Below, one piece after another: positions 58,165-64,000 of a stretch of 64,000 nt of DNA. Below the pieces are notes generated by a model. That model made no database searches. It was not told the DNA's origin and saw only the letters and a program-made list of their open reading frames with translations. The DNA comes from Candidatus Parcubacteria bacterium (GTDB lineage Bacteria; Patescibacteria; ABY1; UBA1558; GWA2-36-10): positions 1-64,000 of the forward strand of contig JABHSK010000008.1 of NCBI GenBank assembly GCA_018669975.1, written 5' to 3'. How positions within the stretch are numbered: position 1 is the stretch's first letter; each line of letters starts with the position of its first letter. Position numbers and translations under genes: made by a program.

Positions 58165-59235
58165 TTAATTGGGTTGGCGATAAGCGAATTTGTATTTCAG
58201 TTCTTTTTCTACCAACTCACCCTCCCAGGGACCAACAAAGGTAGCTCCGGCCAACCAGTCTTTGCTCTCAGTGCTGTAGCTACGACTAGCTCGGTAGGCC
58301 TTTTTGCCATCTCGGCCAACACGGTAACACAAAAAGCCTCCGTAGTTATTGAGTGCAACTACAACCCAGTCAAGCTGATCATTAAGCCACTCATCTGATC
58401 CTTTGGATTGTTTTCTTACATTGACTCTGACATGGGCTGGTAGCGGCAGGTCTCTGATAGTTCCCTTACGGATGATATCACCTGACTTGAATGTCTTAGG
58501 CACTCTTTCTTTCTTAGGCTTTTGAGCCTGTGCCTTGGGTACGTCTGCCAAGCCTCGTTGTTCCAGTGTTTCGCAGAGAAGATTCAGGAATTCGATATCC
58601 CGTTCGACACGAGTGGCCTTGAAAGAAGCATCGTAATCGACTACTTCAAAGTCAGGGTCTGCATCCCGTATTTCTTCTTCTACATCAGCGTAGGACATAA
58701 GCACTTGGGCATAGGCCGAACGTTTGTCGGCAAGGATTTCACAGATAGCTGTGATATTTTTTTCTTTCCAGCCATAGTCTTTGCCAAACATCCCAGCGCC
58801 ATGATACTCAGCACCCTTTTGTTTGCCAACGCCTCTGAGGAAGCGGACAAAAGCTGAGCGAGCCCAAGTCTTGGGAATTTCTGTCAGTGCCCGAAGGATA
58901 GTATAGAGCTCTCGGCGGCTTTGAGGGTTGTTGTGAATATCGAGCACTTCAATTGTTTTTGGTGCATCAGAATTAACAAATGCACCGTCCAAGGAAATGA
59001 ATAATTCACCACGACTGCCAACAAAAATCAGCAGAGCATTGAGGAATTCGTTTGGCCGTGCTTGTACACGGCGAACCTTGGTAATTAGATGAGCTCCCTC
59101 GATAGCTTCTTTCTGAGCCCAATACTCACTATGTGACATGCCGGCATCTCGTTTTTGAGCATATTCAGTGCTGGCAGCATCCAAACTCTTTTTTAATGCT
59201 ACTAACTCTGTCTTAGTGAAAAGTGGTTTAGCCAT
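58165..59235 (-). CDS. Hypothetical protein, 356 aa
   Basis: Unrecognised. It is soluble and basic overall. The N-terminal 180 residues are helix-rich (ALKKSLDAASTEYAQKRDAG, YTILRALTEIPKTWARSAFVRFL); the C-terminal 110 residues, after a Lys/Pro linker (QKPKKERVPK), are strand-rich and contain GDIIRKGTIRD and VVVALNNYGGFLCYRVGRD, which could be a small beta domain. The ATG at 59235 has AAAGGAGG about six bases upstream. The gene is GC-richer than its surroundings, with its own terminator and probably a TTGACA at 59342-59337, though no good -10 follows. Confidence 0.75.
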   Translation of the reverse strand: MAKPLFTKTELVALKKSLDAASTEYAQKRDAGMSHSEYWAQKEAIEGAHLITKVRRVQARPNEFLNALLIFVGSRGELFISLDGAFVNSDAPKTIEVLDIHNNPQSRRELYTILRALTEIPKTWARSAFVRFLRGVGKQKGAEYHGAGMFGKDYGWKEKNITAICEILADKRSAYAQVLMSYADVEEEIRDADPDFEVVDYDASFKATRVERDIEFLNLLCETLEQRGLADVPKAQAQKPKKERVPKTFKSGDIIRKGTIRDLPLPAHVRVNVRKQSKGSDEWLNDQLDWVVVALNNYGGFLCYRVGRDGKKAYRASRSYSTESKDWLAGATFVGPWEGELVEKELKYKFAYRQPN

Positions 59236-59340
59236 TTTGGCCTCCTTTGTTTGTGGTCTTGTTTCAAGGTGCTATATTAAAAACAATAGATATGCCATAA
59301 TATTTCACCTTACCTTAGCACTTAGCCATTTATTCTGTCA

Positions 59341-59368
59341 AACAAAAAACCGATCAATCTAGATCAGT
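59341..59368 (-). terminator. Terminator of the P-loop kinase gene at 59385-60020
   Basis: ACCGATC (59349-59355) and GATCAGT (59362-59368) form a stem with one wobble. On the minus strand it is followed by TTTTTTG. Confidence 0.8.
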
Positions 59369-59384
59369 TTTTATATTCAAAATT

Positions 59385-60020
59385 TTATTTAACGAGATAT
59401 CGTTGAGCCTCTGCCAGTTTGTTTTTGAAGTGGGTATCTGTATTGTATAGTTTTAAGTTATATTTTTTTGCCTCCCTATTAAAAAATTTACTGAGCTCAA
59501 CTATCATATGAGCAATTTTCAAGTAGGTTGTTTCATTTTTCGTTCTATTCACAAACCAATCATTTTTATCTGCAAATTTTTTACCCTTACTTACAATATC
59601 CTCGGCGTCCATTTTTGTAAAAAAGACAGCCCTTACATTGCGTGGTCCATATTTCTTGCTTAGTTTTTTAACTAGCTCAGGATGAATATGGTAGCCTTCG
59701 ATAACAATACTCCTACCCTCATATAATTCACAGTCAACAAATGTCTCAACGGCAGTCCATATTGCCCGTGACTGTTTGAGGTAAGTGGAGGTTATTTGCT
59801 TAGTGGTATATTGACTGTACATTAAATCATTGCTGTATTTGGTTTTTCTTCTGATGACAGTTTTGGGAAATTTTTTTGTTATTTCTTTTGCTGACATACA
59901 AGATCGGACAACTCTTTCAAGGGTGTCTGTAGATAACCAACTAACATTCAATTTTTTGCTTAGTCTTTTTGCGGTAGTTGTTTTACCACAGCGTGGTGCA
60001 CCACCTATTAAATAAATCAT
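59385..60020 (-). CDS. P-loop kinase-like protein
   Basis: A 211-aa P-loop protein. The Walker A motif is MIYLIGGAPRCGKTTTAKRL at the N terminus, with STDTLERVVRS as acidic switch, SIVIEGYHIHPELV as strand 3, and late WFVNRTKNETTYLKIA. This resembles 2-phosphoglycerate kinase or similar small-molecule kinases; the substrate is unknown. ATG 60020 is preferred over 60050: it places Met directly before the core strand, and TATAAT ends six bases ahead of it, so the mRNA would be leaderless. Confidence 0.83.
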   Translation of the reverse strand: MIYLIGGAPRCGKTTTAKRLSKKLNVSWLSTDTLERVVRSCMSAKEITKKFPKTVIRRKTKYSNDLMYSQYTTKQITSTYLKQSRAIWTAVETFVDCELYEGRSIVIEGYHIHPELVKKLSKKYGPRNVRAVFFTKMDAEDIVSKGKKFADKNDWFVNRTKNETTYLKIAHMIVELSKFFNREAKKYNLKLYNTDTHFKNKLAEAQRYLVK

Positions 60021-60026
60021 GCATAA

Positions 60027-60032
60027 ATTATA
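60027..60032 (-). promoter_or_regulatory. -10 box of the P-loop kinase gene (leaderless)
   Basis: Minus-strand TATAAT (60032-60027), six bases before the ATG at 60020. The -35 would lie in the T run of the typA terminator and is not clear. Confidence 0.55.
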
Positions 60033-60045
60033 GCATTTTTTTATA

Positions 60046-60070
60046 AACAAAAAAACCGCCAGTAGGCGGT
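60046..60070 (-). terminator. Terminator of typA
   Basis: ACCGCC (60055-60060) pairs with GGCGGT (60065-60070), loop AGTA. A TTTTTTTG tract follows on the minus strand. Confidence 0.85.
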
Positions 60071-60080
60071 CTTTAATATA

Positions 60081-61862
60081 TTAGGCTTTAGTACTTCTCT
60101 TTCTATCGTTTTCAGTTAAACCTTGTTTACGTAGGCGGATACTATCTGGAGTTATTTCTAAATATTCATCTTCAGAGATTATTTCTAAACCAGTTTCAAT
60201 AGTCAGTATAGCTGGTGGAGTCAAAGTAATAGCATCATCAGCACCTGAACTACGCATATTAGTCAGTTGCTTACCTTTGATTGGATTGACTGCCATATCA
60301 AAGCCTTTGGCGGTATTACCAATGACCATGCCTTCGTAGACATCTACGCCAGGTCCAATATATAGATCACCACGTTCTTGCAGATTGAATAATGAAAAAC
60401 CTAGAGCTTTACCAGTAGCCATTGAAATCATAGAACCAACATTACGTTTTTTGATCTCACCAGTATAAGGACGATATTCAAGGAAGTGTGAGCAAAGGAT
60501 TCCTTCACCACGAGTATCAACAGTAAATTCACCACGATAGCCAAGCAGGCCTCTGGTTGGTATTTCAAACACCAAACGCATTTGGCCATTTTCAGTGTTC
60601 ATAGAAGTGACAATACCTTTTCGTTTGCCAAGTTTTTCCATCACTACACCAGAACTGACTTCCGGCACATCGATAGTCACTTCTTCAAAAGGTTCAAATT
60701 TTTTGCCATCTCTTTCTTCGATAATTACTTTTGGTTGAGATACTTGCAATTCATAACCTTCACGACGCATTTGTTCAATCAAGATAGCAGCGTGTAATTC
60801 ACCACGACTATATACTTTGAAGTATTCACCAGAAAAATCAATTTTCATTCCAACATTAACTTCTAGTTCTTTTTCCAAACGTTCTTTGATTTGTTTGCTG
60901 GTCACATATTTACCTTCACGACCAGCTAGAGGAGAGTTGTTTACCAAAAAATCTAGAGAGATAGTTGGTTCATCTACAGTGATAGCAGGTAGAGCTTCTT
61001 GCTCGGTGTTTAGACATAGAGTTTCACCAATATCAATACCAGGAAAACCAGCGATCATCACAATATCACCAGCCACAGCTTCTTCGGTTTCTTTTCTTTC
61101 CAAACCATGAAAGGTAAACAGCTTGCTGACACGACCAGTTTCATTTGTGCCATCCATTTTCTTTAGAGTCAAATTAGAACCAGTTTTTAGACTACCTTCA
61201 TAGATACGGCCAATAGCCATACGTCCCAAGAAATTGTCATAGGCTAGATTGAAAACCTGACAACGTAGATCAGTTTTTAAGTCTGATTTAGCAGCTGGTA
61301 CTTTTTCCAAGACCACATCCAACAGAGGCATGATATCTTTATCTTCATCAGTTAGATAGCGTTTGGCAGTACCATTTTTGGCAATAGCATAGACAGTAGT
61401 AAAATCTAATTGTTCATCAGTAGCACCCAGGTCCATAAACAATTCAAAAACTTGTTCATGAGCTAGATTAGGATTAGCAGCTGGTTTATCGATTTTGTTT
61501 AGTATAACAATTGGCTTCAAACCCAATTCCAAAGATTTCTTTAAAACAAATCTAGTTTGAGGCATTGGACCTTCTTGAGCATCAACTACCAAGAGCACAG
61601 AGTCGATTGAACGGAGTACTCGTTCTACTTCTGAACCAAAATCAGCATGACCAGGAGTATCAACAATATTGATCTTTGTGTCTTTATAGAAGACAGAGGC
61701 GTTTTTTGAGTATATCGTAATTCCACGCTCTTTTTCGAGTGTGTTTGAGTCCATACTGACACTTTCGTCTGATAGGGCACCTGTTTGCTTGAGGATAGCA
61801 TCCGTCAAAGCAGTCTTGCCGTGATCAACGTGTGCGATAATTGCAATATTTCTTATTTCCAT
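60081..61862 (-). CDS. typA: TypA/BipA ribosome-associated GTPase
   Basis: A 593-aa translational GTPase that acts on ribosomes. G1 is AHVDHGKTAL near the N terminus, G2 EKERGITI, G3 DTPGHADF, G4 LNKIDKP, then domain II, the EF-G-like domains III and V, and the BipA C-terminal domain (PPAILTIETGLEII, RKQGLTENDRKR). Start 61862 is chosen: the -10 TATCCT ends seven bases before it, and a longer frame from 61898 would include the -35. The transcript should be leaderless. Confidence 0.95.
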   Translation of the reverse strand: MEIRNIAIIAHVDHGKTALTDAILKQTGALSDESVSMDSNTLEKERGITIYSKNASVFYKDTKINIVDTPGHADFGSEVERVLRSIDSVLLVVDAQEGPMPQTRFVLKKSLELGLKPIVILNKIDKPAANPNLAHEQVFELFMDLGATDEQLDFTTVYAIAKNGTAKRYLTDEDKDIMPLLDVVLEKVPAAKSDLKTDLRCQVFNLAYDNFLGRMAIGRIYEGSLKTGSNLTLKKMDGTNETGRVSKLFTFHGLERKETEEAVAGDIVMIAGFPGIDIGETLCLNTEQEALPAITVDEPTISLDFLVNNSPLAGREGKYVTSKQIKERLEKELEVNVGMKIDFSGEYFKVYSRGELHAAILIEQMRREGYELQVSQPKVIIEERDGKKFEPFEEVTIDVPEVSSGVVMEKLGKRKGIVTSMNTENGQMRLVFEIPTRGLLGYRGEFTVDTRGEGILCSHFLEYRPYTGEIKKRNVGSMISMATGKALGFSLFNLQERGDLYIGPGVDVYEGMVIGNTAKGFDMAVNPIKGKQLTNMRSSGADDAITLTPPAILTIETGLEIISEDEYLEITPDSIRLRKQGLTENDRKRSTKA

Positions 61863-61869
61863 AGCCGCA

Positions 61870-61898
61870 AGGATAACAGGAATAGGGTTAAATGTCAA
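61870..61898 (-). promoter_or_regulatory. Leaderless promoter of typA
   Basis: Minus-strand TTGACA (61898-61893), 17 bases, TATCCT (61875-61870). The ATG follows after seven bases. Confidence 0.78.
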
Positions 61899-61939
61899 GT
61901 ATTTTGGGTAAATAAGGCACTAAAAGTGGTATAAAGAAA

Positions 61940-61969
61940 TTGGCTAAAACAACAGCTTTTTGATATGAT
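61940..61969 (+). promoter_or_regulatory. Leaderless promoter of the S51 peptidase gene
   Basis: TTGGCT (61940-61945), 18 bases, TATGAT (61964-61969). The ATG is six bases further (61976). Confidence 0.65.
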
Positions 61970-61975
61970 TTAGAT

Positions 61976-62593
61976 ATGAAAAATATACTTTTAGCCTCAA
62001 ACTCAGATGCTATCTTTGACCTAGACTATACTATAGTCGGCAAAGCTAAAGACAAGGTCAAATGGGCCTATATTACTACTGCTGGAGATGATGTGCCTAG
62101 CAGGGATTATTTAGAAAGGACCGAGGCTCGACTAAAAGAGTTGGCTTGGGACTATGAAGAAATGGATATCACTGGTAAAACAGGGGACGAGGTATATAAT
62201 ATGTTAAAGGGTAAAGACGCTATTTTTATGCAAGGCGGTAATACTTTTTATTTACTAAAACAAGCCCTGGCTTGTAATTTTTCAAAAGTGCTTAAAAGAT
62301 TACTATCTGAAGGCAAGTTTTATGCTGGCACTAGTGCTGGTAGTTATCTACTTTGTCCAAATATAGATATGATGGATTGGACGGAAGATACAAAGTTTAA
62401 TAGACATGGAGTAAGTGATTTAACTGCTTTAGGTATTGTGCCTTTGCAAGTAGTTTGCCACATGAATAGAAAAGAAGATATTTATGATAAAATAAAAAAA
62501 CAAGCAGACAAATCTCCTTATGACGTAGAACTTTTAAATGATGGTCAGGCAATCTTGGTAGAAGATGATAAGGTGACTTTGTTGGAAACATAA
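61976..62593 (+). CDS. Peptidase S51 family (peptidase E-like)
   Basis: A 205-aa protein of the class-I glutamine-amidotransferase-like fold with a serine nucleophile. Motifs are the central MQGGNTFYLL and the nucleophile elbow GTSAGSYLL with Ser about residue 120. Other members cleave Asp-X dipeptides or are cyanophycinases; which one applies here cannot be told. It is 45 bases before the dehydrogenase gene and probably cotranscribed with it. Confidence 0.9.
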   Translation: MKNILLASNSDAIFDLDYTIVGKAKDKVKWAYITTAGDDVPSRDYLERTEARLKELAWDYEEMDITGKTGDEVYNMLKGKDAIFMQGGNTFYLLKQALACNFSKVLKRLLSEGKFYAGTSAGSYLLCPNIDMMDWTEDTKFNRHGVSDLTALGIVPLQVVCHMNRKEDIYDKIKKQADKSPYDVELLNDGQAILVEDDKVTLLET

Positions 62594-62638
62594 AAAATAA
62601 ATAAAGCATTTGCAGCATATAAAATTTAAATTAAAAAT

Positions 62639-63538
62639 ATGAAAAAAATCGTTACACTTGGAGCCAAACTAAACGACGACTACAAACAAAGATTGGAAGC
62701 AGTAGGAGAACTGGAAGTATTAGAATCCCCAACATCTGTTGAAGATTTTCTACAAAAAGCAGAGGGCGCTGATGTACTCTATAGCAACGGAGCATTTTTG
62801 CTAGACAGTCTTCCCAAACTAAAAAATGTTTTTATTACCTATCCCTATGTTGAGTTAGGTGTTTTTGATAGCGATGAGCTAACCAAGAATGGAGTGACTA
62901 TTGCCAACTCTCAAGGTGGAAACAGGGATTCAATTGCTGAGTGGGTAATGTTTATGGTCTTGTCTTTGTTTAGAAACTTTGCTCCCATGGTCAGAGCCAC
63001 TGAAAATTTTCCAGTTGAACTCCAGCAAAGTCTAGTTGCCAAAAAAGTCCTTATCGTCGGTCACGGTAGTATTGGTAGTCAGATTGGAGTATTGTGTCAG
63101 GCATTTGGTATGGACGTAAACTTTTTTGACAGAGGAGATGATCTAGCAGTTAGCTCCAAAGAAGTTGACTTAGTTATCAATTCTCTAAATTGTAATTCCA
63201 GTAGTAAAAATCTTTTGGATGAAACATTTTTTATGAATCTGAAACCAGGAGCCTACTATCTGACTTTTTCTAGACCATATACCTATGATATTGATGGTTT
63301 GATTAAGTCTATTGAAGCAGGAGTAGTTGGCGGTGCAGCCATTGACTGTGATCCAGAAAAGTTTGGTGATACCACCAATGATTTTTATCAAAAAGCTTTG
63401 AGTAATGACAAGATACTGGTGACGCCTCACATTGCTTTTTCAACCACTCAGGCTGTGGCTCAGGGAGGCGAGATTGCCATCGGGAATATAGAAGCATTTT
63501 TGGCAGGTAAACCAAGGAATATATTAAAGAAAAAATAA
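62639..63538 (+). CDS. D-2-hydroxyacid dehydrogenase-like protein
   Basis: A 299-aa NAD-dependent dehydrogenase fold. The dinucleotide motif is VLIVGHGSIGSQIG, and the catalytic domain shows FSRPYTYDIDGLIKS (Arg), AAIDCDPEKFG and VTPHIAFSTTQA (His). The usual Asp/Glu partner in the DVFxxEP stretch is altered (IDCDPEKFG), and the first half is divergent, so the substrate is unclear and the enzyme may be weak or specialised. It is likely read with the S51 peptidase gene. The Nudix gene starts 4 bases after the stop. Confidence 0.85.
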   Translation: MKKIVTLGAKLNDDYKQRLEAVGELEVLESPTSVEDFLQKAEGADVLYSNGAFLLDSLPKLKNVFITYPYVELGVFDSDELTKNGVTIANSQGGNRDSIAEWVMFMVLSLFRNFAPMVRATENFPVELQQSLVAKKVLIVGHGSIGSQIGVLCQAFGMDVNFFDRGDDLAVSSKEVDLVINSLNCNSSSKNLLDETFFMNLKPGAYYLTFSRPYTYDIDGLIKSIEAGVVGGAAIDCDPEKFGDTTNDFYQKALSNDKILVTPHIAFSTTQAVAQGGEIAIGNIEAFLAGKPRNILKKK

Positions 63539-63542
63539 AATT

Positions 63543-64000
63543 ATGATTACTTGTAAATTCGAAGATGAGGGTAAAGGCAATTTACGTCACGTAACTGTTG
63601 ATGCATTACTCGTTGAAGACGATAAAATTTTAATAGTTAAAAGATCAGCTGAAGAATTACTTGGTAGTGGTAAATATTGTTTGCCGGGTGGATTTTTAGA
63701 TCGTGATGAAACAACTAGGCAAGCTGTAATAAGAGAAATAAGGGAAGAGACGGGTTATAAGGCAAAGGTAAAAGAATGTTTTTTTGTAAATGATGATCCA
63801 AAGAGAGAAGGGGAAGACAGACAAAATGTTAGTTTTATATATATAATGGAGCCTATAAAAAAAGTTGGTGAATCAGACTCGGAAGTTGATAGTATACATT
63901 GGTTTAAACTAGACGAAATAAAAGACAAGGATAGCTTTGCTTTTGATCATTATAAAACTATTATGCTTTACAAGGCTTACTTAAAAGAGAAATTTGATTT
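63543..64000 (+). CDS. Nudix hydrolase, truncated by the window end
   Basis: The ATG at 63543 opens a frame of at least 152 codons that runs off the right edge. The Nudix box is exact (GGFLDRDETTRQAVIREI followed by REETGY), preceded by VDALLVEDDKILIVKRS. These enzymes hydrolyse nucleoside diphosphate-linked compounds; the substrate is unknown. Four bases separate it from the dehydrogenase stop. Confidence 0.9.
   Translation, partial: MITCKFEDEGKGNLRHVTVDALLVEDDKILIVKRSAEELLGSGKYCLPGGFLDRDETTRQAVIREIREETGYKAKVKECFFVNDDPKREGEDRQNVSFIYIMEPIKKVGESDSEVDSIHWFKLDEIKDKDSFAFDHYKTIMLYKAYLKEKFD

Noticed and set aside
61863..61898. Longer N terminus for typA from 61898
   Set aside because: The added 12 residues precede the conserved MEIRNIAIIAHVDHGKT and overlap the promoter boxes.
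1..64000. Alternative genetic code (UGA as glycine) as in some Patescibacteria
   Set aside because: TGA terminates several genes at the expected length, for example the CotH-like gene at 46558 and the gene ending at 52192.

Overview
The window looks like a chromosomal segment of a Candidate Phyla Radiation (Patescibacteria) bacterium. This is inferred from the AT-rich, dense genome, the many small proteins without clear relatives, a bacterial Elp3, RNase J and RpoD with lysine-rich N-terminal tails, secreted proteins ending in a repeated GEAWY-type module, and promoters that sit almost on the start codon. The standard code is used (TGA is a stop). No insertion sequence, prophage, CRISPR array or rRNA was seen.

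Layout. 1-4.9 kb: a hypothetical gene behind a structured leader, the folate pair folD-glyA, a rhomboid protease and a helix-turn-helix protein. 4.9-8.4 kb: elp3, with a divergent Trm9/ALKBH8-like methyltransferase whose start codon overlaps its own, then a membrane-anchored single-domain Clp-type AAA+ protein. 8.5-13.2 kb: phosphohexomutase, slipin and glutamate racemase, facing trpS and an ASCH protein. 13.2-18 kb, leftward: RNase J, an orphan solute-binding protein and secG. 18-21 kb: uvrA. 21-26 kb: a surface-glycan cluster (nucleotidyltransferase-fold protein, O-antigen ligase, MBOAT acyltransferase split by a frameshift, SGNH partner). 26-28 kb: groES-groEL under a textbook CIRCE operator. 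28-33 kb: two large secreted paralogues with CARDB, dockerin-like and TSP3 repeats. 33-38 kb: PEP synthase, a CCA/poly(A) polymerase-HD protein and tRNA-Ser(GGA). 38-44 kb: a P-loop kinase behind a second copy of the structured leader, HD proteins, VIT1/CCC1, small membrane proteins and a SpoU methyltransferase. 44-48.5 kb: a CotH-VTC-DUF4956 module and ogt. 48.5-54 kb: dnaG-rpoD, a membrane protein and a GT-C glycosyltransferase. 54-59.3 kb: a MutS-like ATPase of unknown role, a duplicated membrane protein, a lipoprotein, a GPGSGE-repeat protein and an unknown GC-richer gene. 59.4-64 kb: P-loop kinase, typA, S51 peptidase, a 2-hydroxyacid dehydrogenase and a truncated Nudix gene.

Two expression styles are visible. 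Most housekeeping genes have no Shine-Dalgarno; several have a -10 box ending 6-9 bases before the ATG, so their mRNAs should be leaderless. A second set of mostly unrecognised genes, each apparently alone, has strong AGGAGG-like sites, TTGACA-type promoters and their own terminators; several are GC-richer than their neighbours.

The strongest novelty candidates are a structured leader RNA present twice (before the genes ending at 780 and starting at 38300), with exchangeable terminator and antiterminator stems that appear to covary; the Elp3/Trm9-like pair, which suggests wobble-uridine mcm5U-type chemistry in a bacterium; the CotH-VTC-DUF4956 module; and the MutS-like ATPase.
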